From Coleophoma eucalyptorum (lineage: Eukaryota; Ascomycota; Leotiomycetes; Helotiales; Dermateaceae), in NCBI GenBank assembly GCA_026120035.1, contig JALRME010000051.1, positions 1 to 64,000 on the forward strand: 64,000 bases of DNA, read 5' to 3'. How positions within the stretch are numbered: position 1 is the first letter of the stretch; each line of letters opens with the position of its first letter. Positions 22,496 through 33,234 of this stretch are shown piece by piece. The notes below the pieces were generated by a model. The model searched no databases. It was not told where the DNA came from and worked only from the letters and a program-made list of their open reading frames with translations. The position numbers were made by a program, and so were the translations under genes.

Positions 22496-23425
22496 TGATA
22501 TGTCGCGTTAAATTAATTATTCGCCGCATGCCACATAGGACATAGGAGTAATATCAATTGTACAAAATGCAATGAATCCTACATTGATCTTGCTGCAGTA
22601 CAATACAGTACGAGATTTCTATAAACAAGTTGATGTTACTTCGAATCCCTTGGGCTTCATAACCGCAGGTAAAGTCCTCCAATAGACAAGACAACTCTTG
22701 TTGTCATCAGAAGAACAAACATCATCAGTGGCACCTTTCACTATGAAAATAAAATATTCATGATGACACCATAGTATTCTGATGACTGCGGTGAGGTAAA
22801 ATGGCCGAAGCTCAATATGGAACAATACTGATTCGTCGGACGCCTTTCAACTTTTACTTCCCACTCTCTCCATTGAGACTGTATAGTATAGTACTGTACA
22901 TTAGCACTTTGATTCTCCATTGAAATGAATGAATATGAGTCCATTCCAAAAGATCCATTTCGTTGTTACGCTCGCAGTTTCTTAGACCAATGATCCTGAT
23001 CTAATGCGGGCCATCATCTGGAAGTTTAGCCGTTTATGTTAAACTCGTAAGTTACGTGAGTTGTATAGAACTAACATAAGTTAAAAACTGTTTAAGGTGG
23101 TGAAACAAAAATTTCGATGAGTTTTTCTTTCCGTAGATCTGAAAACATTTAGTAGCTTTAACATCTATATGCAATCCTTCATAATTTGCGAAGGAAACAT
23201 TTCTTCCCCACAATCTAATCTCCTATCCTCTCCTCCATCCATTTCTGGAAATCAGAGTTTGAATCCACATCTAAATCCCCAGAATTTCTATGGATTGATA
23301 TGTGGTTTGAAAACGCTAAAGTTGATGTCTGAGACGAGCAGATTGGAAGTCTCTAAAAGTGCATGCCCTCGCTATGATGATAGTTCATTAATTCTCCCGC
23401 CACAAGATTCTACTTCGAAGGAAAT
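22496..23425. other. No gene recognised
   Basis: Short ORFs (22619-22825 and 22741-22944 minus, 23169-23429 plus) show no motif. Confidence 0.35.
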
Positions 23426-23779
23426 TTAGATCAGCCACATGAATCCTATGTCAGGAAAGCATGGTAACTCATAACCGTGAATGACCTGTCGAAGTACTGC
23501 ATATTGCCCGTCAGGGCCCAACAGCTCAGACAAATTTTGTAAGCTACGATTGTACCTCACTGGGAATAGCGGCCTGATCGACGAGATAACGCTCGGAAGG
23601 GACGCGTAGTCCCCCAACTCAAAACACTTGAGAGCAATGTTGATCCAGTGGGTTATTATACTACGCTTCTGATCGTCGGTACTGCGATCCAGTATGATTT
23701 CAACGACTAGCTTTCCCGTATCCATTGACAAAGCTAGTATGGCTGCGATATTAATAGCTTTCCGGCTTGAAGACCGCAA
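23426..23779 (-). pseudogene. RasGEF catalytic-domain relic
   Basis: 117 residues fit the middle of a RasGEF (Cdc25-homology) domain: ITHWINIALKCFELGDYASL corresponds to the conserved helix with N-x-x-S/A, followed by VISSIRPLFPVRYNRS and, at the end, PCFPDIGFMWL where RasGEFs read PCIPxLGxxLTDL. RasGEFs load GTP onto Ras. The N-terminal REM part and the rest of the domain are missing and the ORF stops right after the PCxP motif. It is likely a gene remnant. Confidence 0.6.
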
Positions 23780-23960
23780 GGTTCACTTTGACTACCCTAT
23801 CGAACAAATATTTTCATTGTTATGATGGCCTATTGCTGAGCAAACTCTATTGTATCAAACTAGTAATTTGCAACCGCTTTTCATCATTTACCAAGTGGGG
23901 GAAGCTGTCAGCTGCAGGCAGGTACATTTTCATTAGACACTGGTGGATTCGAGTGTGTAG

Positions 23961-24134
23961 GAGGAGCTCGCCAAAGAAGCTCCAATTGAACTGCTTCGCC
24001 AAATGATATTAGATCTCGATCATGATACGCGCAAAGCTTGTCGCTTGGTCTGCCGTTCCTGGTCGGCGGCGACTTCACTAATCATTTTTGCTTCAACCTG
24101 TCACCAAGATACTGATATTGTCGAATCATTTTAA
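23961..24134 (+). pseudogene. F-box motif relic
   Basis: 58 codons open between a TAG and a TAA encode APIELLRQMILDLDHDTRKA followed by CRLVCRSWSAATSLIIF, which fits the F-box pattern (Pro-x-Glu-Leu, then Arg-x-Val-Cys-Arg-x-Trp). F-box proteins recruit substrates to SCF ubiquitin ligases. No substrate-binding region follows. It lies back-to-back with the RasGEF relic. Confidence 0.5.
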
Positions 24135-24785
24135 ATGAATAGCCTTTAGACAGATGTCAAAGAGATTTCAGTAAGCTTGCCACGAGGGTATAGTGATGCC
24201 CTAGTCAAATCTCTCACATCCGCTCTCCGATAAAAACTACCAATATCTGATGCTTGGGTCTCTTAGGATGCCGCTGCTGCCCGCGTCCAATCGTCAGTGG
24301 TACATTTAAGCCTGGAGAGACGACATTCTAGGCACTCTTAACTAAAGTATCTCGAAAAAATATCTAAATTAAACGGCTCGTACTATCAAACAGCACAGTC
24401 AGCCCCTTTTCACCGTTTATGCTACCACTTATATGCGTAGCCTTTTCTTGAGGAATCTAGAATCGCTTGAAGAACTTTTCTATGCAGATCCCTATCATAT
24501 CCCAAAGACGGTATCGCCGAGGATAGCGTTACTGCTGAACTAGAAGAGCCTCTCCTACAGAGGAGAGCTACGACTTTGCTCTCACAATCTCTCCTTTCCC
24601 TCAATAACATTTTGTTCCTTCTCCCACTGATAATATAGAGTGGACATTATAGCTACAACAGCCATAAGCTCGAGTAGGCTTGGATTAACGCAGCTATAAC
24701 ATCAAGACCAGGACACTAGCGGGAGCTAGAGACAATCTTGAATTCCAAGCAGTAATTCAAACTATTAATACACTACACTAACGTA
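24135..24785. other. No gene recognised
   Basis: Left flank of the Fot1-like element. A minus-strand ORF at 24422-24610 is unsupported. The TA at 24784-24785 is the element's target site. Confidence 0.4.
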
Positions 24786-24879
24786 CTCTACAAGCGAAAG
24801 ACACACGATAACTGTACTACTTAGTAAAAACTCCTAAGACTCCACCACAACACCTCAATTTGAATAAAACTACTCGTAA

Positions 24880-25654
24880 TCCTCTTCGTTAGATACCTCA
24901 ATAATGACCTGACACGTACGCATATTGTGTCCAGTCCCACCGCAGTTACCACAACGTCGTGCACGTGATTCGACCCGTGGCTTCCGGCTACTACTTGCTC
25001 TTGTTTCTTGCTTTACTTGATCTGTAACGTCCTTCTCGTCCTGTAGCTCTTCTGCTTCTTGTTGACTAAGTATTCCTCCTTGACGTAGACGTGTTTTTTT
25101 TAGCTCTTCGACGTTTGCTTAGTACTTCATTTGCAGCTCGAATATTCTGAAGCTCTGTTTTAACTATACCATTTCGTGCATTATTTGAGCTGTACTCTTT
25201 TCCATCTTGTCGATAGCCTCGAAGATTGGAGTTGGAGAGCTATTTTGATGTCGTGAAACTCGATTCTTAATAAAAGTACTCTGCTATCTAGCTTCAATTG
25301 GGTTGTTTGGTGTCTGAGATACTCAAGGTTGAGGGGTACTACTTTGTGAATTTTCAGGTGTTGGTGTATATAACCTAATATCAAGCGTAGAAATAACCCT
25401 TTCAGAGTCAAATGGAACTAGTCCAGCACCTCTAAAACCGCCTTGTACATTGCTCTCGGTCATTGTAGGTAGATGTGCAGCTCGAAAGGCTGGTAGGAAG
25501 TCGTCTTTCGTAATATGGATTATATGAGCTCGCATCATTTCTTCGATTTGACGACCGTATACCTTCTTTAAAGGGCTAAAGCATCCAAAATCTAGTGGCT
25601 GAAGTAGATGAGATGAGTGAGGAGGCATGCAAAGAGTAATAATATTGTTATCGG
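24880..25654 (-). pseudogene. Outer Fot1-like transposase, C-terminal half
   Basis: Resumes the outer transposase after the nested insertion with PPHSSHLLQPLDFGCFSPLK, which includes the third catalytic Asp, then GGFRGAGLVPFDSERV. In-frame stops follow (TGA at 25323-25325 and others), and frame breaks separate this from a CCHC-type zinc knuckle (CGNCGGTGHNMRTC, spacing CX2CX4HX4C) near 24930-24975. The half is decayed. Confidence 0.85.
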
Positions 25655-25656
25655 TA

Positions 25657-25701
25657 ACGTGCGGGATAAGCGGATGGCCCGGACAAGCGAATGGCCCACC
25701 T
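25657..25701 (+). repeat. Left TIR of inner Fot1-like element
   Basis: 45 bp, starting acgtgcgggataagcg, identical to the reverse complement of 27473-27517. It contains two related submotifs (gcggatggcc and gcgaatggcc) separated by cggacaa, possibly transposase-binding sites. Confidence 0.93.
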
Positions 25702-25757
25702 AACCAAACTCTCTATAATAAAAACACAAATATCTTTATAACTAGAACTCCAAATAC

Positions 25758-27419
25758 CTATTCCTTTATATCCTCTGAATCGTACGAAGCTACTCTACTT
25801 GCCTGGCAGGTCCGTCTATTATGACCAGTTCCTCCGCACCCTCCACATCGCCGGTTATATAATTCGACCCGTTTCTTCCTTCCTTGGGTTTGACCTTGTT
25901 CTGTTGAAATTTGGGTCTGAATTGCCTTCTCTTCTTCCAATCCTTGGATCTCTCCTAGGCTAAGACTTCCTCCTTTCTGGAGGACCTTTCGTTTTGTACG
26001 ACGACGACGACTTAGTTCTTCATTTGCAGCTTGAAGCCTTATAAGCTCTGCTTGTACAAGTACAATCTCATGTGCAATTTTACTTGTACTTTTCTGTAGC
26101 CTATCGACAGAGTTCAAAATTGGAGTTGGAGAACTACTATGATGTCGTAAAATCTTACTCTTAATAAGAGTTGCTTGTTTAATTGCTTCTTTAGCTGTTT
26201 GTGGTGTTTTACAAACCCATGAATGAGAGGTTGATGGACGCGAGCTTTCAGGTATTGGGGTCGATAATTTGATATCTAGCTTTGATAGGACTTTCTCCGG
26301 GTCGTACGGAACAAGTCCTGCCCCTCTAAAACCTCCCTGGATATTGGTTTTAGTAAAGGTAGCCTGGAATGCTTGTATAAAGGCTAGTATAAAGGATTCC
26401 TTGGCAATATGAGAAATTCGGTTACGCATTATATCCTCAACTTGACGACCGTACGACTTCTTTAAAGGTCCAAAACACCCAATATCCAAAGGCTGAAGTA
26501 GATGTAATGAATGAGGAGGTATACAAAGTGTAAGAATATTATTCGTCCGAGAGTACTCCTGGAATTCAGCTGAGATATAACTTTCATAACCATCTAGGAT
26601 AAGAAGACGATATTTCCCAACTGCCTTTGTACGAGTATATTTATTGAAGTGCTCTAACCATTCTAGAGATATTTCGTTATCTGTCCAGCCATTTTCGGAC
26701 ACACCGGCCCTCCAGCCAGCTAGGAATTGCTCTCGAGGGTACCAGGAATCCAGGTGATTTTTGCCTTTGAAAACGATATACGGAGGAATAGCCCAACCTT
26801 GTGAATTAATTCCCTGAATAACCGTAACCCATTCTCGATTACCAGGCTAACGTAGCTTTGGTCTGGTCGTACGGTCGGAGCTCGTAACAACGATGGTAGT
26901 TCTAATTTGTCCCATCAAAAACCCAGTCTCGTCAAAGTTATAGATATCCTCGACGCGTATCCCAAATTTCGTGATAAAATTCGCTATAAGCTTAAACCAA
27001 GCTTGAATCTTTACTGGATCCTCACAGAGTGCTCTCTGATTATCGTACGAACGCGTTTGACATATTTTCAGTTGTGGTTGTCGTTTTATAAAGTTCGTAG
27101 CCTATTTCTTTCCAACAGGTAACGCGTCGCGTTCACGAAGGAGGAGATTGGCCATATCTTCAACACTACTAATTCGTACGGGAAATCCTTGGGAATCTAA
27201 GTCCAGTAGTCTATGAACAATAGTCTCTTCTTCTAGATTTGTAAGCTTTCGTGATTTGACTGTTATATTTGCTTGAGAAGGTTTCCCAGTATAACGACGC
27301 CTTAGGGTCGTACGAGGCGCGTTATATATATCTGCAGCCTTCCTGACACTAAGTGTTGGGTCATTTTCGAGAGCCTAGAGGGCAAGGATAATACGACTTT
27401 CATTTGAAGTAGATTCCAT
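25758..27419 (-). pseudogene. Inner Fot1-like transposase with three amber codons
   Basis: The 553-codon frame runs from the ATG at 27419 to the stop at 25758, full Fot1 length and without frameshifts. It shows an N-terminal psq/CENP-B-like helix-turn-helix region, the first catalytic Asp in NFDETGF, the second in LILDGYES and the third in LLQPLD, a late coiled coil, and a C-terminal CCHC knuckle (CGGCGGTGHNRRTC). Three in-frame TAG codons interrupt it, at 27375-27377, 27102-27104 and 26847-26849. Each is one transition from a codon that fits the neighbouring outer copy (Gln, Trp, Gln) and each lies in a CpA/TpG context, as RIP would leave. The copy is probably mobilised in trans, if at all. 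Confidence 0.9.
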
Positions 27420-27472
27420 AACTGGTTGTTAAGAAAATGAATATATAAGATAAAAGTCGCGATTTCTTACTC

Positions 27473-27517
27473 AGGTGGGCCATTCGCTTGTCCGGGCCAT
27501 CCGCTTATCCCGCACGT
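27473..27517 (-). repeat. Right TIR of inner Fot1-like element
   Basis: 45 bp, perfect inverted partner of 25657-25701, followed by the TA at 27518-27519. Confidence 0.93.
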
Positions 27518-27519
27518 TA

Positions 27520-28387
27520 CAATATTTTTCAAATTCGACCGAGTGGTGGCTTTCATGTCCATCGAGGACTAAGAGGCGATAACCACCAATAGTTCGATCC
27601 CTAGTATACTTGTCGAAATGTCGAATCCATTCGATACCCTTCTCATTATTCGTCCAGCCATTTCAGTTACAGCGATAACCCAGTCGGGTGGAAATCCACT
27701 ATTTTGATACCATGATGCGAGGTGGTTTTTACCTGCAACCACTACGAATGGCGGTAGAACCCAACCAGAGGAACTAATACCCTGGATTACTGTAACCCAC
27801 TCCCGATTACCAGGCTGCACTCTCTTTGCCTTTGCGCGTCCATCTGAGCTTGTAACTACCATAGCTGTTGAGATAACACCCATCATAAACCCTGTCTCAT
27901 CGAAGTTGTAAATATCCGAGTCAATAATCCCATATTTTGTAATTATGTTCTTCACAAGCTTAAACCAGCCACAAATTATCTTTGGGTCTTCGCACTTAGC
28001 CCTCTGGTAGTCGTACTTCCGCTGGAAGCGTGTCCGAAGCTCTGGATGACGCTTAATGAAGTTGCGTGTCCAATGTGCTCCAACGTGTGACGCGTCGCGT
28101 GTCGCGAGAAGTTGATTTGCCATATCTTGTACGTTACAGATCCTAGGAGGGAATCCTTTAAGACCTAAGTTAAGAATATACTGAAGTAGAACAGATTCCT
28201 CTAGATTAGTTAATTTCCGTGAATTGGCTGAGATATCGCGTCGTGGTAGTATACCGCGTAATCGTCGACTAAGCTTCTGGTGGTCAACCCCAAAGGGTTT
28301 TCCTGCAGCCCGAGCACTTAAACTAGGCTTTTCCGTCAAAGCTAGGAGGGCTAGGTTGATTTTCGCTTCATCATTTTTTTGAGGCAT
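27520..28387 (-). pseudogene. Outer Fot1-like transposase, N-terminal half
   Basis: The start MPQKNDEAKINLALLALTE at 28387 leads into a helix-turn-helix region (SARAAGKPFGVDHQKLSRRL), a CENP-B-type domain with HWTRNFIKRHPEL, and the first catalytic Asp in NFDETGF. At about 27660-27664 one base is missing (GAAATGG where the inner copy has GAAAATGG), shifting the frame. The second-Asp region (VLDGHES) is then in another frame until the nested insertion point at 27519. This copy is inactive. Confidence 0.85.
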
Positions 28388-28507
28388 GCCTTGTGGTAGA
28401 GAAATGCAATATTAATTAAGGAAGTCGCGTTTTCGCGTTCGCGTGTGTCTTTCGCTTGTCTGTGTCTTTCGCTTGTACAGTAACCGTCGGTGTGTCATTC
28501 TTCCATA

Positions 28508-28531
28508 AACCCTCCCGCTTGCGGGAGGGTT
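28508..28531. repeat. Perfect 11-bp-arm hairpin followed by T run
   Basis: Arms 28508-28518 and 28521-28531 are perfectly complementary around a 2-base loop and are followed by attttt. It looks like a bacterial intrinsic terminator, but in a fungal nuclear context it more likely marks a palindromic relic 26 bp outside the outer Fot1 element. Confidence 0.6.
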
Positions 28532-29354
28532 ATTTTTAAAGGCTCAGTTGCATTTGTAGTAGGATTCTCCAATGGGAAAGAGCACTTTCACGACTCCAAA
28601 CTTGGCCGTGGATGCACCGCTAGATAATTTTTTCAGCACATTACCTACGAAAAGCAATGGAATCAACATTACCTAGCGTTTAAATCTAATAGCTGCGTTA
28701 GGAGGGAAGATCCAAAGTAATGATTCGGAGTCTAGGAGGTTTTACAACCGCATCGAATCGGTTTACCTCAATCTGTTGCTACTATAACTTGCCTATTCAT
28801 CATAATAGCATGTGGTGTTTTTTTTTCCAGCCGTCAAAAACAAAAGTTTCCACTTGAAGCTCCAGCTGAAGTTACAGAACTCGGCCCGGCATTCTATGAG
28901 ATCTAGCGTGGCTAAATACTTGACGGTATCATTCAAAGGAGGTCGTGATTGGCCTTATATTAAGTTTAGCCAAGCAGCTTCTTATAAAGCCCTCGGGATT
29001 TCTACAAATTTCCTTTCTGTAAATCACTTCTCATCTTCTGAAATCAGCTCTAAGTTAGACTTTTCTTCTATGTTCAGTGTTCAGAATCTCAGACAAACTT
29101 AATCAAAGCGCCAACTCAATCATACAGAAACGAGTTCCATTTCTCAGCGAAAAGCTTTGTGAAGTTCTAGCAGCTGGCAGACGGTAGCAAAATATGGTGG
29201 CGGGAAAAAGAAGGAGAAAAGCAGCAAGTTGCAAGTCACTCCCAAGCCAAGGTGGCACCATAGCTGCATTGAAGCCGAAAGTTATCGACTCGTTAATCTA
29301 AACAGAAGAAAATGGTTCATACGAGAAATAGGTTATTTATGACGAGATCAAACA
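28532..29354. other. No gene recognised
   Basis: The ORF at 28812-29102 (96 aa, Ser-rich) has no motif; it could be 5' sequence of the SWIRM gene but I found no splice path that joins them convincingly. Confidence 0.35.
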
Positions 29355-29825
29355 ATGATGGGAGGTAAACACAAAGTTCCAGGAAAGATATCCAGACGAT
29401 CTACTACATTCAATTGTATGCCGACCAACTTCAACGCGTCGTCAATTCATGAGGAAACCAACTTCGATTCTCTCCCAGATTATAGCCCATCTGTGTCCAT
29501 TCTGGATAAAATGGGATTTTCCGATTTTGATTTGCAAAGAGAGCCATTCGATCTTTCCAAAGACCCATGTTGTCGCCTTCTACATCCAGAAGAAATATCC
29601 CTTGCTGCTTACCTTCGCATGGACTGTGCGACTTATCTTACAAATAAACGGAGAACATTCATCGCTTGCATCGAATGCATGAAGATTGGGAAAGGTTTCG
29701 AGAGGACCAACAGCCAAGAAGCGTGCAATATTCATGGTAATAAGGCCTCAAAACTCTGGGAAGCATTCAACGAATTCGGATGGTTCCAAGAAGAGCAATT
29801 CTCTGAACTACTTTGTCATCACTAA
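29355..29825 (+). CDS. SWIRM-domain protein, short
   Basis: The 156-aa ORF has a C-terminal SWIRM domain from about residue 70: LLHPEEISLAAYLRMDCATY, then KRRTFIACIE, IGKGFERTNSQEACNIHGNK and ASKLWEAFNEFGWF. SWIRM is a helical DNA/histone-tail-binding domain of chromatin proteins; this version resembles the small fungal group that includes yeast Fun19 and YOR338W, where SWIRM also sits at the extreme C-terminus. The N-terminal ~70 residues are hydrophilic and Ser/Asp-rich. Relatives are usually 300 aa or longer, so the gene may have lost 5' exons or have an unrecognised upstream exon. The start at 29355 is the first of two adjacent ATG codons. Confidence 0.68.
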   Translation: MMGGKHKVPGKISRRSTTFNCMPTNFNASSIHEETNFDSLPDYSPSVSILDKMGFSDFDLQREPFDLSKDPCCRLLHPEEISLAAYLRMDCATYLTNKRRTFIACIECMKIGKGFERTNSQEACNIHGNKASKLWEAFNEFGWFQEEQFSELLCHH

Positions 29826-31686
29826 ACGTTCTTACAAACTAAGGGCACATAAATTTCTAGACAACTGTGAAGAAAGATGATCTGACATCAGTGAAATAGC
29901 AAGGGAATGCCATTATACAATCCCCACTTCCTTCGTATGAATAATGAGGTACTGTGGGAGGTGCTAGGAGGTGATGCTGTGGAGGTGGGTATCAGAGATT
30001 AAAAGGAGAATATTGAGTGACTGCGGCAAGGTTCTAATGTTGAGGGTAGTGATATAGATTATTAATTCGGGTCCTTTATCCTGCTAGTAATATGGCCATG
30101 TTGATTGTGGAATCAATACGGACTCAATGGACGTAAGTCTACAAGTCCTCTGGCCTTCCGAATCGTCATACTTGACTTGGTGATACAATCCTATCGTTAT
30201 CTACCAAAGGGTCCGTATTCCACAGATCCCTCAGCCAAATGTTGGCCATGAGGACCTTCTGGTTCTTGGATCAGCATTTCTGACCTCGTTGGCCTGCCTT
30301 TGTTATTGGCAGTTTTGGTAGACCGAATGGATGACAGGTTTACTACGCAAGGATGTCTCTTATAATGCGTGAATGGGTAAGAATTGGCTCTGGAGCTGCG
30401 ATGACAATTAACAGCGAACAGTACCTGGGATTACAACTGGATAAAGGGAGCACAGTCACAGTCGTCAGCAAATAGACCTCACTAAAATAATCAACTAAAA
30501 AACTCGCGATACCCAATTCGCCTTGTACTGTATTGTATGGCGGAGTGAAGGTTTCTCAATTCAATCTTGAAACTAATAATAATGACGAGAAACAGGGTGG
30601 GTGGTTAGAGATTATGGATAACCTCACGCCGTGATGACATTGAGATGGCTGAGTGATTCAAGATAATAGAAGACCATGAGGCCGTGATGACAATGAAGGA
30701 TTCGAGACTAATGATGGATGACTCCCTATACAATATCAAGAAACGGACTTATTTCCAAGTCCATCAGAGCTTCCGGGGCTCTGTGATTTGTCCAAGTTAT
30801 ATCATTCGTTTGCTGACAGATTGATGACAGGTCTGATGATGCTCAACCATCTGTAGATCCTAGCCTAGCATTAGGACCTCTTTGTTTTTTTACCAACAGA
30901 GTGGCTGATGATTGCTGGATATAGTGACGAGTTCTACTACCTGGCAAACTCGTGGTCGTTCTGCGTCAGCTAGTGACTGCTGTGGCCGATTTAAAGTTCA
31001 ATGGTATTGGAATATACAGTAAATGTCGAAATCAGTGTCATTCGGAACACGCAATGATTTCTAAGTTTGGCCCCACAGTTGTCATTGTGCTAGCACTATT
31101 TTAGCCTTAGAGCTGAATTAGCTTATTGTCCCCTGCTCTAGAGTACTATAGGCGAGAAGACAGGCCAGTGCGATCCACCAAAACAAGGATGTGCAAGATC
31201 AGATGCTGAAAGTCGGGACGGAAAATCATGAAATACAAGCCCGTGGATATTCAGAGCATAGCTACGGTTATAATGTGACGTGGTTACTTGCTGTCACCTG
31301 ATTTCAACTCTATTCTGTCACGAGGATCATGCATATATAAATGCAGCTGGGCTGTACTATAGAAAAACAACAATTTACATACCTTTTTAACCAACCCAAC
31401 ACTTGATGATAACTGCGAAATGTAGTGCTGCTACTGAACTACCTTCTATTCCACGTCCTGCAACACTATCTGCTCTGATGGGACTTTCCCCACCACACCA
31501 TATTGATTGGTATGTTACTGCAAGGTAATTTGCATTCTATAAGCTTCACCTAGGCTTCGATCACACACCTCAATCAGACAAGCTCCGCCAGGCTTAGCCG
31601 AAGTCTTCGGTTATAGTAGGCGAACGGATTGCCAACCATATATAAGCCTCCTCGCCCTCATTGCTGGTATGTTCCCTTGGTTCTGC
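29826..31686. other. 1.9-kb stretch without genes
   Basis: Many short, similar phrases recur (gccgtgatgacat at ~30627 and gccgtgatgacaa at ~30683), suggesting decayed sequence duplication. A TATA-like atgcatatataaatgc lies at 31329-31344 but no recognisable gene follows. Confidence 0.4.
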
Positions 31687-31900
31687 CTAGGCTGCGCACT
31701 TTTGCACCCAGTGGTTAACCATTGGACGTGCATCTCTATTAATTGTTGCTTAAATTTTATCGGAGCAATCAAGTTCGATTGCGCGATTGATACCATTCGT
31801 GAATCTCCCAAGTTTTAGTATTCATACCCCCTATATTTATCAGATCCAGGGGTGGCACGGGCCCATGGGTAACCACTGGGTACAAAAGTGCGCAGCCTAG
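31687..31900. repeat. Inverted arms with a hAT-like terminus
   Basis: 31687-31730 and 31854-31900 are imperfect inverted copies sharing ctaggctgcgcacttttg and cccagtggtta. The second arm is preceded at 31847 by caggggtggcacggg, which resembles hAT terminal sequences. The arms may be the facing ends of two elements or one ~215-bp MITE. Short ORFs at 31611-32009 are not genes. Confidence 0.5.
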
Positions 31901-31966
31901 AACTTCTGCCAAAATATTTCGAGAAAATTATGAGGTCCGCGAAGTTCAGAGGTACGTATCCGCAAC

Positions 31967-32015
31967 GCTGCTCAACCATCTGCTGCTCAACCATCTGCTG
32001 CTCAACCATCTGCTG
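31967..32015 (+). repeat. 15-bp tandem repeat, about three copies
   Basis: The unit gctgctcaaccatct is repeated exactly three times and part of a fourth. Confidence 0.85.
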
Positions 32016-33234
32016 CTGAGTAGTATACAGGCCAGTGGTGTCTAATTTCTAATAAACCAAAGATGTACTATTCTATCTGATTAGCTTTCGATTGAGAATA
32101 GGCAGGCAGAGGGCATGGAGGATATGTAACGCGACTTGCCGTCGATCTTGAAAGGTTTACTTCACCGCTTCTTGCCTTGCGCAGGACAGGCTTGCTATCA
32201 TAATAAGCACAACATGCCTGCAGACTTTCTGTTTTGCGTATCATTGCGCACCGAGTAGTGAGGCTAAGTTTGGCGTATTCGTAGTGTGTGAGCTCGGGCG
32301 CAAATTACCGATTTCGGCCACGCGGCTCTTGAGAGTTATTATACCTCCCCACCTTCGGCAAACAACAACGCGCTGATTTTCGAGCACCGCGGGGTCACAA
32401 ACTTTGTTCACTTTCCGCTATCGCAATGTGCGTGCAACTCCGATATTCAATAACACTAGATTGCGGATCCAGGAAGCCATACGAGTCCTAGTTACTGAGC
32501 CGAGCCGTAACACAGAGTCACCAAGTAGTGTTCTACGCGCAACGAGATCTACAAGGGGGGCAGTCGGGCACCGACGTATCTGCTGGCTGAACCCAAGGAG
32601 TACGCAACCATCACCAACGTTACCACGACCCTCAACACCCGCACCTTAGTCGCTCCCGCCGTCCTAAAGTATCCCACTTTGTTCTAGCCGGCGATCGATT
32701 TCTAGGGAAGCAAATCTTGAGAGGGTGTAAGGGGTCTCCATTACGTTATTAAAGCTAACAGAGTTTGAATAGCGGCATAACGCAAAACCTCTACAGGCGA
32801 TATCTGGTGACTACGGGCTACTGTTTGGTGTTCATTTACACTTCGAAATATAATAGTCATGAAGTTCGACGGGAACTTCGAGGAAAACAAGGACGTGGAA
32901 GACTATGCAAACAACGAACTTGTAAGGCTACAGCTTTCAAGGTTTACTAAATGCTATTGCTGACTTCTATGAGGGCGATGGACCCTATGAAGTTTTTTCT
33001 TACTCACCATACATGCCATCAGGCAATACTCCTGTCGCGCCCCCAGGAACAGAAGCTTGTGTTTCCAAAGATGGCAACGGGAAGGTGGAGGCAAATATAG
33101 TGCATGGTTTACATGTGGAAGACTATAGGAAATCTGTAAAGTGGTTACGGCGGAAAGAATCGAATGCTTGAAGGTGAGTGGGAAATAAATGATCAAAGCA
33201 AGAGATAAGCTCTAATACCACTTTTGCAAGATTA
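32016..33234. other. No gene recognised
   Basis: ORFs at 32404-32649, 32765-32950 (plus) and 32954-33196 (minus) have no motif or supporting context. Confidence 0.35.

Larger units (their letters stand above)
25657..27517 (-). mobile_element. Fot1/pogo-like transposon, nested inner copy (1861 bp)
   Basis: A complete element of 1861 bp with perfect 45-bp terminal inverted repeats and TA target duplications at 25655-25656 and 27518-27519. It sits inside the catalytic region of the outer element's transposase; excising it with one TA rejoins the outer reading across the second-Asp region. Perfect TIRs suggest recent movement. Its own transposase occupies 25758-27419 on the minus strand. Confidence 0.93.
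24786..28480 (-). mobile_element. Fot1/pogo-like transposon, outer copy (interrupted)
   Basis: Ends are ~20-bp imperfect terminal inverted repeats: left ctctacaagcgaaagacaca, and right (reverse strand) ctgtacaagcgaaagacaca, flanked by TA at 24784-24785 and 28481-28482. The right end also carries a second tandem copy of acaagcgaaagacac. Removing the nested element and one TA leaves ~1.83 kb, the usual Fot1 size. Its transposase reads on the minus strand from 28387 leftwards and is split by the nested insertion. Confidence 0.88.

Noticed and set aside
28508..28535. Bacterial rho-independent terminator
   Set aside because: Shape fits, but introns, HET and Fot1 elements show a fungal nuclear genome; no transcription unit ends here.
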